17,841 nucleotides of DNA, taken from Thioalkalivibrio sp. Its GTDB lineage: Bacteria > Pseudomonadota > Gammaproteobacteria > Ectothiorhodospirales > Ectothiorhodospiraceae. Below, in pieces: positions 8,583 through 17,818 of the stretch. Within the stretch, counting starts at the first letter, position 1; each line of letters opens with the position of its first letter. Made by a program: the position numbers and the translations under genes. The notes beneath the pieces were generated by a model, which did no database searches, was not told the DNA's origin, and saw only the letters and a list, made by a program, of their open reading frames with translations. The stretch lies in contig PWGH01000226.1 of assembly GCA_003555285.1 (NCBI GenBank), forward strand, positions 1 through 17,841. Reading direction: 5' to 3'.

Positions 8583-8703
8583 GCCGCACCCAGCCGTAGG
8601 GGCCCGGCCCGTTCTGGCCTGTTTCGGAGAGCCGTTCGGCAAGTCCGCCCGCGGATTTGCCCAACCTCTTTCCCTGTTTGCAGCCTGCATAAGGAGTCGT
8701 GTG

Positions 8704-9885
8704 ATGCCCGTTATCAAGATGACCGATCTCGATCTGAGCGGTAAGCGTGTGCTGATCCGGCAGGATTTGAACGTCCCGGTGAAGAACGGCAAGGTCACTT
8801 CCGATGCGCGGATTCGCGCCAGTCTGCCGACGGTGCAGCAGGCGCTCGACCGGGGCGCCCGAGTGGTGATGCTGATGTCCCACCTCGGCCGCCCGACCGA
8901 GGGCGAGTTCTCCGAGGCGGATTCGCTGGCCCCGGTGGCGACGCACATGGGCGGGCTGCTCGGCCGCGAGGTGCGCGTGCTGCGCGACTATCTCGACGGG
9001 GCCGACGTGACCGACGGCGAGGTCGTGCTGCTCGAGAACGTGCGCTTCAACACCGGCGAGAAGAAGGACGCCGAGGATCTGTCGCGCAAGTACGCGGCGT
9101 TGTGCGACGTGTTCGTGATGGACGCCTTTGGCACCGCGCACCGCGCCCAGGCCTCGACCCACGGCGTGGCGAAATACGCGCCCACCGCCTGCGCCGGCCC
9201 GCTGCTCGCGGCCGAGCTCGAGGCGCTCGGCAAGGCCCTGGACAACCCGCGGCGCCCGATGGTCGCGATCGTCGGCGGCTCGAAAGTCTCGACCAAGCTC
9301 ACGGTGCTGGAATCCCTGTCCACGGTGGTCGATCAGCTCATCGTCGGCGGCGGTATCGCCAACACCTTCATCGCCGCCCAGGGCCACCCGGTGGGCAAGT
9401 CCTTGTGCGAGCACGACCTGATCGACGAGGCCAAGCGCCTGATGGCGGCCGCGAAGGAAAAGGGCGGTGACATCCCGGTACCGACCGACGTCGTCGTCGG
9501 CCGGGAATTCTCCGAGTCGACCCCGGCGACGGTGAAAGGCGTCGCTGACGTCGACGCCGACGACCTGATCTTCGACGTCGGCCCGGAGACCGCCGCGTCG
9601 TACGCCGAGCTGCTGCGTCAGGCGGGCACCATCGTCTGGAATGGCCCGGTCGGCGTCTTTGAATTCGACCAGTTCGCGCAGGGGACGCAGGCGCTCGGCG
9701 AAGCGATCGCCGACAGCGAGGCCTTCTCGATCGCCGGTGGCGGCGATACGCTGGCGGCGATCGACAAGTACGGGTTGGCCGATCGCATCAGCTACATCTC
9801 CACCGGCGGCGGTGCCTTCCTGGAGTTCCTCGAGGGCAAGACCCTGCCGGCGGTCGCGATGCTCGAAGAACGCGCCAAGGGCTGA
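8704..9885 (+). CDS. pgk: Phosphoglycerate kinase
   Basis: Phosphoglycerate kinase transfers phosphate between 1,3-bisphosphoglycerate and ADP. The 393-residue monomer shows the substrate-binding RQDLNVP at 19-25 and MSHLGRP at 58-64, the hinge-region [12 protein letters not shown] at 191-202, [12 protein letters not shown] at 291-302, and the nucleotide-site GGGDT at 345-349, followed by [17 protein letters not shown] near the end. The ATG at 8704 has an ideal AAGGAG 7 bases before it; a GTG at 8701 is in the same frame but too close to that site. The frame stays open far upstream across gap, but that is out-of-frame sequence of the gap gene. It lies between gap and pyk in the central carbon cluster. 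Confidence 0.97.
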   Translation: MPVIKMTDLDLSGKRVLIRQDLNVPVKNGKVTSDARIRASLPTVQQALDRGARVVMLMSHLGRPTEGEFSEADSLAPVATHMGGLLGREVRVLRDYLDGADVTDGEVVLLENVRFNTGEKKDAEDLSRKYAALCDVFVMDAFGTAHRAQASTHGVAKYAPTACAGPLLAAELEALGKALDNPRRPMVAIVGGSKVSTKLTVLESLSTVVDQLIVGGGIANTFIAAQGHPVGKSLCEHDLIDEAKRLMAAAKEKGGDIPVPTDVVVGREFSESTPATVKGVADVDADDLIFDVGPETAASYAELLRQAGTIVWNGPVGVFEFDQFAQGTQALGEAIADSEAFSIAGGGDTLAAIDKYGLADRISYISTGGGAFLEFLEGKTLPAVAMLEERAKG

Positions 9886-9918
9886 TCCTCGCGTTGATCC
9901 ATCCGACCGCAGTTGACC

Positions 9919-9955
9919 ATGAGCCGTATCCATCCATGAACCCGGGCCATCCATG
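9919..9955 (+). repeat. 17-bp start-codon repeat with two overlapping mini-ORFs before pyk
   Basis: A 17-bp unit of the form ATGA-N9-CATCC occurs twice (9919-9935 and 9936-9952), and the third ATGA begins pyk at 9953. Because 17 is not a multiple of three, each unit is a six-codon ORF (MSRIHP and MNPGHP) whose TGA overlaps the next ATG by the ATGA arrangement. The pyk start has no recognisable Shine-Dalgarno sequence, so reinitiation through this chain is plausible. The repeat is seen directly; the coupling is inferred. Confidence 0.6.
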
Positions 9956-11392
9956 AGACGCACCAAGATCGTGGCCACACTCGGCCCGGCGACCGACAGC
10001 GAGCAGGCCCTCCAAAAGCTGGTGGCGGCCGGGGTCGATGTCGTCCGCCTGAATTTCTCCCACGGCGATCCGGACAGCCACCGCACCCGGGTGCGGCGCC
10101 TGCGCGACGCTGCGGAAAAAGCCGGACGCTGCGTCGGCGTGCTCGGCGATTTGCAGGGCCCGAAGATCCGCATTGCGCGGTTTGCCGACGGCCAGGTGGA
10201 GTTGCGCGAGGGCGATACCTTCGCGCTGGATGCGACCCTGGACGTGAACGCCGGCGACCAGGCCCAGGTCGGTCTGACCTACACCGACCTGCCCGGCGAC
10301 GTGCAGGCCGGCGACGTGCTGTTGCTCGACGACGGCCGTCTGGTCCTCGAGGTGACGGCGGTCGTCGGATTGCGGATCGAAACCCGGGTCCTGGTCGGTG
10401 GGGTGCTGTCCAACAACAAGGGTATCAACCGTCAGGGCGGGGGGCTGTCGGCACCGGCGATCACCGAGAAGGATCGGGAGGACATCCGGCTCGCGGCCGA
10501 ACTCGAGGTCGACTTCCTGGCCGTGTCCTTCCCCCGCGCGGCCGAGGACATCCATCTGGCGCGCGCCCTGTTGCGTGAAGCCGGTGGCAATGCCTCGATC
10601 TGCGCGAAGATCGAGCGCTCCGAGGCGCTCGAGGTGATCGACGAGATCATCTCGGCCTCGGATGTGATCATGATCGCGCGCGGCGATCTCGGCGTGGAAA
10701 TCGGCGATGCCGAGTTGCCGGCAGTGCAGAAGAACCTGATCACCCGCGCCCGCAAGCTGAACCGGGTCGTGATCACCGCAACGCAGATGATGGAGTCGAT
10801 GATCCTGAGCCCGATCCCGACCCGGGCCGAGGTTTTCGACGTGGCCAACGCGGTGCTCGACGGCACCGATGCGGTGATGCTCTCGGGCGAGACCGCGACC
10901 GGGCGGTATCCGGACAAAGTCGTCGACAGCATGAGCCGGATCTGCGAGGCGGCCGAGCGCCAACGCGCGGCCCGGCAGTCGACCCATCGCATGGACAGCG
11001 TGTTCGGCCGGGTCGACGAGGCCATCGCGATGGCGACGATGTACACCGCGAACCACCTCGACGTCGCGGCGATTGCCGCGATGACCGAATCCGGCGCCAC
11101 GCCGCTGTGGATGTCGCGCATCAGTTCCGGGATCCCGGTGTTCGCGCTGACCCGGCATCACCGCACCAGCCGCCGCCTGACCCTGTACCGGGGGGTGTAT
11201 CCGGTGCGGCTGGAAACCATTCCCGACACCCACGAAGACATCAACCGGGAGGCCGTTCGCCTGCTCCTGGACAAGGGCGTGGTGAAGGAGGGCGAGCTGG
11301 TCATCATCACCAAGGGCGATCTCAGCGGCGTAGCAGGCGGTACCAGCGCCATGAAGATCGTGCGTGTGGGCGAGACCGTACCCATTCCCTGA
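9953..11392 (+). CDS. pyk: Pyruvate kinase
   Basis: Pyruvate kinase converts phosphoenolpyruvate and ADP to pyruvate and ATP. The 479-residue product matches the length of the E. coli PykA-type enzyme. Motifs are [11 protein letters not shown] at 2-12, RLNFSHGD at 32-39, GDLQGPKIR at 65-73, the catalytic Lys219 and metal ligands Glu221 and Asp245 ([14 protein letters not shown]), and TATQMMESM at 275-283; the C-terminal regulatory domain is complete. An in-frame TGA at 9920 limits the start to the ATG at 9953. That start lacks a clear ribosome binding site and is preceded by two overlapping six-codon ORFs. It lies 67 bases after pgk and 58 before fba. In an autotroph the enzyme would drain carbon from the Calvin cycle towards pyruvate. 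Confidence 0.96.
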   Translation: MRRTKIVATLGPATDSEQALQKLVAAGVDVVRLNFSHGDPDSHRTRVRRLRDAAEKAGRCVGVLGDLQGPKIRIARFADGQVELREGDTFALDATLDVNAGDQAQVGLTYTDLPGDVQAGDVLLLDDGRLVLEVTAVVGLRIETRVLVGGVLSNNKGINRQGGGLSAPAITEKDREDIRLAAELEVDFLAVSFPRAAEDIHLARALLREAGGNASICAKIERSEALEVIDEIISASDVIMIARGDLGVEIGDAELPAVQKNLITRARKLNRVVITATQMMESMILSPIPTRAEVFDVANAVLDGTDAVMLSGETATGRYPDKVVDSMSRICEAAERQRAARQSTHRMDSVFGRVDEAIAMATMYTANHLDVAAIAAMTESGATPLWMSRISSGIPVFALTRHHRTSRRLTLYRGVYPVRLETIPDTHEDINREAVRLLLDKGVVKEGELVIITKGDLSGVAGGTSAMKIVRVGETVPIP

Positions 11393-11450
11393 TACCATCC
11401 GCGCAGAACGCGCTGATTCCTACCCCACCGAATCCTGTAAGGAGGATTTC

Positions 11451-12515
11451 ATGGCACTGATTTCACTACGCCAGTTGCTGGACCACGCGGCCGAACACGG
11501 CTACGGCATGCCGGCCTACAACGCGAACAACATGGAGCAGGTCCAGGCGATCATGGAGGCCGCTGCGGCGGTCGACTCGCCGGTGATCATTCAGGCCTCG
11601 GCGGGGGCGCGCAAGTACGCCGGCGAGCCCTTCCTGCGCCACAACATCCTGGCCGCGGTCGAGATGTACCCCGATATCCCGGTGGTGCTGCACCAGGACC
11701 ACGGCGGCGATCCCTCGGTCTGCCTGCGCTCGATCCAGTCCGGCTTCACCTCGGTGATGATGGACGGCTCGCTGCTCGCCGACATGAAGACGCCCTCCAG
11801 CTACGAGTACAACGTCGACGTGACCCGCAAGGTCGCCGAAATGGCACACTACGTCGGCGTGTCGGTGGAAGGCGAACTCGGTTGCCTGGGTTCGCTCGAA
11901 ACCGGCATGGCCGGTGAAGAGGACGGTTCCGGCGCCGAAGGTCAGCTGTCGCACGACCAGCTGCTGACCGACCCGGACGAGGCCGCCGACTTCGCGCAGA
12001 AGACCGGCATCGATGCACTGGCGATCGCGATCGGCACCTCGCACGGCGCGTACAAGTTCACCCGCCCGCCGACCGGGGACATCCTGGCGATCGAGCGCAT
12101 CAAGGCGATCCACACCCGGATCCCGAACGTGCACCTGGTGATGCACGGTTCGTCCTCAGTGCCGCAGGACTGGCTGGAGATCATCAACACCTACGGTGGC
12201 GACATGGGCCAGACCTACGGCGTGCCGGTCGAGGAGATCCAGGAAGGCATCAAGAACGGCGTGCGCAAGGTCAACATCGACACCGACCTGCGCATGGCCT
12301 CCACCGGCGCGATCCGCAAGTTCCTGGCCGAGAACCCGAAGGAATTCGATCCGCGCAAACTGCTGATCGCCTCGACCAAGGCGATGAAGGGCATCTGCCA
12401 GGCCCGCTACGAGGCCTTCGGCTGCGCCGGCATGGCCTCGAAGATCAAGCCGGTGAATCTCGATACCATGGTCGCCCGCTACAAGAGCGGCGAACTGGAT
12501 CCGAAGATCAACTGA
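11451..12515 (+). CDS. fba: Class II fructose-bisphosphate aldolase, Calvin-cycle subtype
   Basis: This zinc-dependent aldolase interconverts fructose-1,6-bisphosphate with glyceraldehyde-3-phosphate and dihydroxyacetone phosphate, and in the CbbA-like subtype also makes sedoheptulose-1,7-bisphosphate. The 354-residue length and the start [19 protein letters not shown] fit that subtype rather than E. coli FbaA. Visible active-site pieces are [11 protein letters not shown] at 78-88 (Asp83 and the zinc ligand His84), VEGELG at 139-144, GTSHGAYKF at 195-203 (His198), MHGSSS at 231-236 (His232) and [11 protein letters not shown] in the phosphate-binding region. AAGGAGG, 5 bases before the ATG, is the strongest ribosome binding site in the cluster. 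It is the last gene of the cluster and is followed by a terminator. Confidence 0.96.
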   Translation: MALISLRQLLDHAAEHGYGMPAYNANNMEQVQAIMEAAAAVDSPVIIQASAGARKYAGEPFLRHNILAAVEMYPDIPVVLHQDHGGDPSVCLRSIQSGFTSVMMDGSLLADMKTPSSYEYNVDVTRKVAEMAHYVGVSVEGELGCLGSLETGMAGEEDGSGAEGQLSHDQLLTDPDEAADFAQKTGIDALAIAIGTSHGAYKFTRPPTGDILAIERIKAIHTRIPNVHLVMHGSSSVPQDWLEIINTYGGDMGQTYGVPVEEIQEGIKNGVRKVNIDTDLRMASTGAIRKFLAENPKEFDPRKLLIASTKAMKGICQARYEAFGCAGMASKIKPVNLDTMVARYKSGELDPKIN

Positions 12516-12540
12516 GCCGATCGGTCACGGCGGCCGGTGG

Positions 12541-12571
12541 CACCCGGGGCGGCATTCCGCCGCCCCGGGTG
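12541..12571 (+). other. Strong hairpin after fba
   Basis: CACCCGGGGCGGC (12541-12553) and its exact complement (12559-12571) form a 13-bp GC-rich stem with an ATTCC loop. It precedes the terminator by about 20 bases and may block 3'-exonucleases or help polymerase pause. Confidence 0.6.
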
Positions 12572-12590
12572 AACCGTCGGTCGGAAGGGG

Positions 12591-12615
12591 AAAAGGGGCC
12601 TTTGGCCCCTTTTTT
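12591..12615 (+). terminator. Rho-independent terminator of the tkt-fba cluster
   Basis: AAAAGGGGCC, a TTT loop and GGCCCC followed by six T residues form a classical intrinsic terminator 76 bases after the fba stop. The A-run before the stem pairs with part of the T-run, so it could also work weakly on the other strand. Confidence 0.93.
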
Positions 12616-12787
12616 CATGGTGCGCCCGGCAGGGCGCACGTCATCGTGTCCGGATTACGGGCGTCTAAGGCCTCGAAACCAGAGCCAGTGCCGCCGCTAA
12701 CACCCGGAATTGGTGTATGTTCAGTGGCTGTTCAGGCCGTGTAGCACACCCTGTGCTCGCGGGCCCATCCGTGCCAAGGAGTGTTCG

Positions 12788-13600
12788 ATGAAGTGGTGGT
12801 TGAGCGTGCTGTTGCTGGTCCTTTGGGGCTTTTCGAGCGTCGCGCAGGCGCAGTTGACCGGTCGCCAGATCGAACCCCAGCAGGTGGTCGACGACGCCCG
12901 CAAGACGCTGCAGGAAATGGCGACTCACCCGGATTACGAGGCCCTGCTGGCGGATCTGCAGGTGGCCCGCGGGGTGTTGATCTTTCCCCGCGTGGTGCGC
13001 GGCGGTTTCTTCGTCGGCGGGTCCGGCGGCCTGGGCGTCTTCCTGGCCTGGGATGACGCGCGGGGCGATTACAGTCCGGTCGCCTTCTATTCCGTGGCCG
13101 CGGTGAGCGTCGGTCTGCAGTTTGGCGCCGAGGTGGCCGAAGTGGTGATGGTCGCGAAGACCCAGCGCGCGGTCGATTCGCTCTTCGCCTCGGCCTTTCG
13201 CCTGGGCGGCGATGCCTCGGTGGCGGCAGGGCCGGTGGGGGCGGGACGCCGCTCGACCATCACCGCGGACTTCGTGTCCTATGCACGGAACCAGGGCGCC
13301 TTCCTGGGCATGAGCCTGGAGGGCTCGATGCTGCGGATCCGCGATGACTTCAACGAGTCCTATTATGGCGAGAAGCTGCGCCCGGTACAGATCATCGAGA
13401 GCCGTCGCGGTGGGGATCCGGGGGCCGTTGCCTTGCGCCAGGCGCTGGCCGAGTACCGCCAGCCGCCGCGGTCCGTCTCGCATCCGGCGCCGGACCCTGC
13501 CGAGGCCTCGGCCGGACCGCCGCCTGCTCAGGAAACCGAATCCATCGCCCCTGGTTCCGGTGGATTGATCGTCGACCCGATCCAGGTCGAGAGCCTCTGA
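12788..13600 (+). CDS. Secreted SYLF (Ysc84-like) domain protein
   Basis: The 270-residue product begins with a clear signal peptide (KWW, a hydrophobic run, then AQA before Gln22), so it should be exported to the periplasm or outer membrane. Residues of about 35-205 resemble the SYLF/Ysc84 lipid-binding domain: an ARGVLIFPRVVRGGFFVGG block, a gly-rich stretch, Y-S-P-V-A-F-Y, and FGAEVAEVVMVAKTQRAVDSL. Bacterial members have no firmly established role; binding to phosphoinositides is known mainly for eukaryotic ones. The C-terminus (about 215-260) is a Pro/Ala/Glu-rich linker. AAGGAG lies 6 bases before the ATG. It stands alone after the fba terminator and its last 73 bases overlap the convergent bioD. 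Confidence 0.88.
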   Translation: MKWWLSVLLLVLWGFSSVAQAQLTGRQIEPQQVVDDARKTLQEMATHPDYEALLADLQVARGVLIFPRVVRGGFFVGGSGGLGVFLAWDDARGDYSPVAFYSVAAVSVGLQFGAEVAEVVMVAKTQRAVDSLFASAFRLGGDASVAAGPVGAGRRSTITADFVSYARNQGAFLGMSLEGSMLRIRDDFNESYYGEKLRPVQIIESRRGGDPGAVALRQALAEYRQPPRSVSHPAPDPAEASAGPPPAQETESIAPGSGGLIVDPIQVESL

Positions 13601-14261
13601 TCGAGTTCCCGTTCCGAGAGTCCTTCGGGGAAGGAGAAGACCGGGGCGTTGGTGTAGCGGGCCAGCGCCGCACGGTTGTCCATCGCCGGATCGCTGTCGG
13701 GCCGGCGCCGATTCAGGATCACCGCGGCCAGCGGCAGTTCGCGACGCGCCAGCGCCTCCAGGGCCAGCAGGCAGCCGCTCAGGATGCCCAGGCGGTCCTC
13801 GGCGACCAGCACCACCGGATCGCCGAGGGCCTGCGCCAGATCGGCGTTCAGACCGTCCTCGCACAACGGGGAATAGAAACCGCCGGCGCCCTCGGTCAGG
13901 CGCCAGGCATTCGCAGGGCGGGCGCAGGCGGCGATCAGGTCGGCCAGGAACAGCGGTTGCCCCGCACGGCGCGCGGCCAGGTCCGGTGCCAAGGCCTCGG
14001 CAAAGCGGTAGCGATTGACCTGTTCGAGTCGGTCGGCGCTCAGTCCGGCGGCAGCGGTCAGCCGGGCCGCATCCTCGGGCCGCAAAATCCCGTTTTGTTC
14101 CGGACAGCCGGATTCGACCGGTTTGCGCGGGGCGACGATTTGGCCGTGACCCCGCCAGAGCCGCGCCAGCGAACAGGCGATGAAGGTCTTGCCGACGCCG
14201 GTATCGGTGGCGGTGATGAACAGGCCGCCGGGGTGGGGCGGGGCGGAGGAATCCGTGGCGC

Positions 14262-14265
<4 letters not shown>
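13528..14265 (-). CDS. bioD: Dethiobiotin synthetase BioD
   Basis: BioD closes the ureido ring of dethiobiotin from 7,8-diaminopelargonate, CO2 and ATP, the penultimate step of biotin synthesis. The 245-residue product has the family P-loop TATDTGVGKT at 18-27, the catalytic Lys48 in RKPVESG, EGAGGFYSPL at 125-134 (second Walker-type loop) and VILNRR for base recognition. It is about 20 residues longer than common BioD proteins because of the N-terminal MSATDSSAPPHPGG and a tail that runs into the convergent SYLF gene. Its ATG overlaps the purC stop (ATGA at 14265-14262), so it is probably translated by coupling to purC. No other biotin gene is in the window. Confidence 0.93.
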
Positions 14266-15161
<896 letters not shown>

Positions 15162-15205
15162 CGCTGAATCTTAGCCCAAACCAAGCCCAGAGACACCGGC
15201 CCGCA

Positions 15206-15253
15206 CCCGAGTCGATACCCGAGTCGATGCCCGAGTCGATACCCGAGTCGATA
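15206..15253. repeat. Four 12-bp tandem repeats in the purC/purE spacer
   Basis: The unit CCCGAGTCGATR is repeated four times head to tail without gaps (15206-15217, 15218-15229, 15230-15241, 15242-15253). Units one, three and four end in A and unit two ends in G. The array lies about 45 bases upstream of purC and 160 upstream of purE. It could be a slippage-prone array or a set of phased protein-binding sites; the spacing of 12 bp is a little over one helical turn. Confidence 0.9.
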
Positions 15254-15373
15254 CCCTGGCGCCCGGCGTTTCGGTGCCCGGTTCCCGGGCGGTCCGATGG
15301 GGACGGTCGGGGTCATCAATGCGGCTCGGCCACAGCGGTTCATCCACGGTGCGGGCTGTCGGTTCGGATTTTC

Positions 15374-15402
15374 TTGCCCGCGGCGGTGGCCGCGGCTATC
15401 GT
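15374..15402 (+). promoter_or_regulatory. Candidate purE promoter with a dyad in its spacer
   Basis: TTGCCC (15374-15379) and TATCGT (15397-15402) are separated by 17 bases and match the -35 and -10 boxes at three and four positions. The spacer holds a perfect 7-bp inverted repeat, CCGCGGC/GCCGCGG (15378-15384 and 15389-15395), placed where an operator would block polymerase. The expected start is only two or three bases before the purE ATG, implying an almost leaderless message. Confidence 0.35.
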
Positions 15403-15411
15403 TGCGCCCCT

Positions 15412-15915
15412 ATGGACTCAAAAAACCCGAAGATTGGTTTGGTCATGGGCAGCAGTTCCGACTGGCCGACCATGGAGCACGCCGCCCGCATTCTGGCCGA
15501 CCTGGGTATTCCCTACGAGGCTCGGGTGGTGTCCGCCCACCGAACGCCGGACCTGCTGTACGAATATGCGGGCAAGGCCCAGGTGCGTGGGCTGCAGGCG
15601 ATCATTGCCGGCGCCGGCGGAGCCGCCCACCTGCCGGGCATGCTGGCGGCCAAGACCCTGGTGCCGGTGCTCGGTGTGCCGGTGGCCTCGCGGCATCTTC
15701 AGGGACAGGATTCGCTGCTGTCGATCGTGCAGATGCCCAAGGGCATTCCGGTCGCGACCTTTGCCATCGGCGAGGCAGGCGCCGCCAACGCCGCGTTGTT
15801 CGCCGCGGCGATGCTGGCGACCCAGGACGCGGGGTTGCGCCTGCGTCTGGAGCGGTTTCGCGAGGCGCAGCGCGCGACCGTGCTGGCGCAGCAGCTGCCG
15901 CCGGTGTCGCGATGA
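15412..15915 (+). CDS. purE: N5-carboxyaminoimidazole ribonucleotide mutase PurE
   Basis: PurE moves the carboxyl group of N5-CAIR to carbon 4 to give CAIR in purine synthesis, directly after PurK. The 167-residue product is a typical bacterial class I Pur[16 protein letters not shown] at 7-21 (phosphate loop), VVSAHRTPD at 39-47 (catalytic His43), [13 protein letters not shown] at 65-77 and [20 protein letters not shown] at 88-107. I chose the ATG at 15412 because the protein then has the family's usual length; the upstream extension to 15274 is not PurE-like. No Shine-Dalgarno sequence precedes it. Its stop overlaps the purK start as ATGA, which indicates coupled translation. Confidence 0.96.
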   Translation: MDSKNPKIGLVMGSSSDWPTMEHAARILADLGIPYEARVVSAHRTPDLLYEYAGKAQVRGLQAIIAGAGGAAHLPGMLAAKTLVPVLGVPVASRHLQGQDSLLSIVQMPKGIPVATFAIGEAGAANAALFAAAMLATQDAGLRLRLERFREAQRATVLAQQLPPVSR

Positions 15916-17189
15916 TCCAGCCGCCGGCGATCCTCGGGCTACTTGGCGGCGGGCAACTCGGCCGCTATTTCACCCTCAGCGCCCGGTCCATGGGCTATCG
16001 CGTCTGGGTTCTCGATCCGGACCCGGAGAGTCCGGCGGGTGCCGTCGCCGATCGTCACCTCTGCGCCGCCTTCGATGATCTCGAGGCGCTGGACCTGTTG
16101 GCCGGCCATGCCGCCGTGGTTACCTGCGAGTTCGAGAACGTCCCTGCGGCCAGTGCCGAGCGGCTGGCCGCCCATGTGACCCTGCGGCCGGATCCGCGAG
16201 CGCTGGCGATCGCTCAGGACCGCATCGCGGAGAAGCGGTTCCTGGAGCAGGCGGGGGTCGCCGTGGTGCCGTGGCTGGTCATCGACAGCCTGGCCGCGGC
16301 GCAGACCGCGCAGCCGGAGTGGGATCTCCCGGCGATCCTGAAGACGGCCCGTCTGGGCTATGACGGCAAGGGGCAGTATCCGGTGTCGGCCGTTAGCGGG
16401 CTGGTCGGGGCCTTTCGTCACCTCGGCGAGGTGCCGTGCGTGCTGGAACAGAGCATCGAGCTCGAGCGCGAGATCTCGGTGGTGCTCGCCCGCAGTCCGG
16501 ACGGACGGTCGCGTTGTTTTCCGGTGGCCGAGAACATTCACCAGGGCGGTATCCTGCACCTGACCCGGGTTCCGGCACGCATCGACCCGACGCTGGCGGC
16601 GCAGGCGGAGGCGATCGCGCAGCACATTGCCGAGCACCTGGACTATTGCGGCGTGCTGGCCATCGAGTTCTTCGTGTCCGGGTCCGGTGTGCTCCTGGTC
16701 AACGAGATCGCGCCGCGTCCGCACAACTCCGGCCATTACACCCTCGACGCGGCGACCGTCTCCCAGTTCGAGCAGCAGCTGCGCGCCGTGTGCGGACTGG
16801 CGTTGGCGCCGGCCGAGCTGATTGCGCCGGTGGCGATGCTGAATCTGCTCGGCGACCTTTGGCCGGAGGCGACGCTGCTGCCGGACTTTTCCGCCGTGCT
16901 GACCCACGGTCGTGCGCGCCTGCACCTGTACGGCAAGCCGATCGCCCGGCCGGGACGCAAGATGGGCCATGTGAACATCCTCGGACTGACCGGCGAGACC
17001 GATGCCTCGCAGCCGGCACGTCTGGCGGAATCCTTCGCCCGGAGTCTGGCGGCGCAACGGGCCGCGCATCGGGCCGAGCGTGCAGCGGGATCTGCGGCCA
17101 CCGGAGGCACGAACGAGGACCTGATTGATGATCCGGGCCAGGATTCAAGCCTCGATTCAAGCAACGATTCGGGCGGGGCTTCGGCATGA
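15912..17189 (+). CDS. purK: N5-carboxyaminoimidazole ribonucleotide synthetase PurK
   Basis: PurK uses ATP and bicarbonate to carboxylate AIR to N5-CAIR, the substrate of PurE. The ATP-grasp fold is complete: [13 protein letters not shown] at 8-20, TCEFENVPA at 71-79, [12 protein letters not shown] at 144-155, [10 protein letters not shown] at 185-194 and [18 protein letters not shown] at 263-280. At 425 residues it is clearly longer than E. coli PurK (about 355). The excess is mostly a C-terminal tail from about 382 to the end, first Ala/Arg-rich, then acidic and Ser-rich ([11 protein letters not shown]), encoded partly by 12-bp near-repeats. The start overlaps the purE stop and the end overlaps the next methyltransferase, both as ATGA. 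Confidence 0.95.
   Translation: MIQPPAILGLLGGGQLGRYFTLSARSMGYRVWVLDPDPESPAGAVADRHLCAAFDDLEALDLLAGHAAVVTCEFENVPAASAERLAAHVTLRPDPRALAIAQDRIAEKRFLEQAGVAVVPWLVIDSLAAAQTAQPEWDLPAILKTARLGYDGKGQYPVSAVSGLVGAFRHLGEVPCVLEQSIELEREISVVLARSPDGRSRCFPVAENIHQGGILHLTRVPARIDPTLAAQAEAIAQHIAEHLDYCGVLAIEFFVSGSGVLLVNEIAPRPHNSGHYTLDAATVSQFEQQLRAVCGLALAPAELIAPVAMLNLLGDLWPEATLLPDFSAVLTHGRARLHLYGKPIARPGRKMGHVNILGLTGETDASQPARLAESFARSLAAQRAAHRAERAAGSAATGGTNEDLIDDPGQDSSLDSSNDSGGASA
17142..17177 (+). repeat. Degenerate 12-bp repeats in the purK tail
   Basis: Three consecutive 12-bp units beginning GATTC (17142, 17154 and 17166) encode the Asp-Ser-rich end of PurK. The first nine bases of units one and two are identical (GATTCAAGC); the third has drifted. 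The pattern suggests recent growth of the tail by slippage. Confidence 0.6.
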
Positions 17190-17818
17190 GCGCGCGCGAG
17201 AGCGGGTCCGCCCTGCGTACCCGGGCCCAGCGCGAACAGCTGAAGCGCGAACTGCGGGCGGATCAGCGGGTCGCCGACGTGCTGGCTGGCGAGTCCCTGG
17301 AGTTCCTGACCACCTGGGGGCTGTTCTCGCCGCGGCGGATCGATGACGGCACCCGGCTGCTGCTGGATTACGCCGAGGTTGCGCCGACGGATCATTGCCT
17401 GGATCTGGGTTGCGGTTATGGTCCGATCGGGCTGGCCTTCGCGCGCAAGGCGCACCAGGGGCACAGCACGCTGGTCGACAAGGACTTCGTCGCGGTAGAG
17501 TACAGTCGACGTAACGCCGAATTGAATCGCCTGGGTAATGTGGATTGCCTGCTCAGCAACGGCTTCGCCCAGATTGCCGAGCGTCGCTTCGACGTGATCG
17601 CCTCCAACCTGCCGGCCAAGGTCGGGCGCGAGCTGCTGACCCTCTACCTGCTCGATGCCTGGGAGCAGCTGAACCCGGACGGGCGGCTCTATGTCGTAAC
17701 GATTACCGGTCTGCGTCGGTTCATCGAGAAGGGCTTCAAGGACGTCTTCGGCAATTACGAGAAGCTCAAGCAGGGTCGGGACTACACGGTGGCCATGGCT
17801 CGGCGTGCGCGCGACTGA
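17186..17818 (+). CDS. Class I SAM-dependent methyltransferase, MTS/RsmC-like
   Basis: The 210-residue product is a single Rossmann-type methyltransferase of the small MTS group that includes the catalytic domain of RsmC. Motif I is LDLGCGYGPIG at 72-82, an acidic ribose-binding Asp98 follows strand two (STLVDKD), and motif IV reads SNLPAKVG at 140-147. RNA/DNA N-methyltransferases of this group usually have NPP-[FYHI] there, so Asn-Leu-Pro-Ala is a variant that bears on activity. The FSPRRIDDGTRLLLD segment at 47-61 resembles the lead-in of RsmC/RlmG domains. The substrate is probably an rRNA or another nucleic acid base, but this is inferred. Its ATG overlaps the purK stop, so it is coupled to the purine genes. 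Confidence 0.85.
   Translation: MSARESGSALRTRAQREQLKRELRADQRVADVLAGESLEFLTTWGLFSPRRIDDGTRLLLDYAEVAPTDHCLDLGCGYGPIGLAFARKAHQGHSTLVDKDFVAVEYSRRNAELNRLGNVDCLLSNGFAQIAERRFDVIASNLPAKVGRELLTLYLLDAWEQLNPDGRLYVVTITGLRRFIEKGFKDVFGNYEKLKQGRDYTVAMARRARD

Noticed and set aside
12620..12787. Promoter of the SYLF gene
   Set aside because: One must exist after the fba terminator, but no pair of -35 and -10 boxes with proper spacing stood out, so none is annotated.
15274..15411. 46-residue upstream extension of PurE
   Set aside because: It would make PurE much longer than usual, and its sequence is Arg/Gly-rich without PurE character. The conserved start of the fold is right after 15412.
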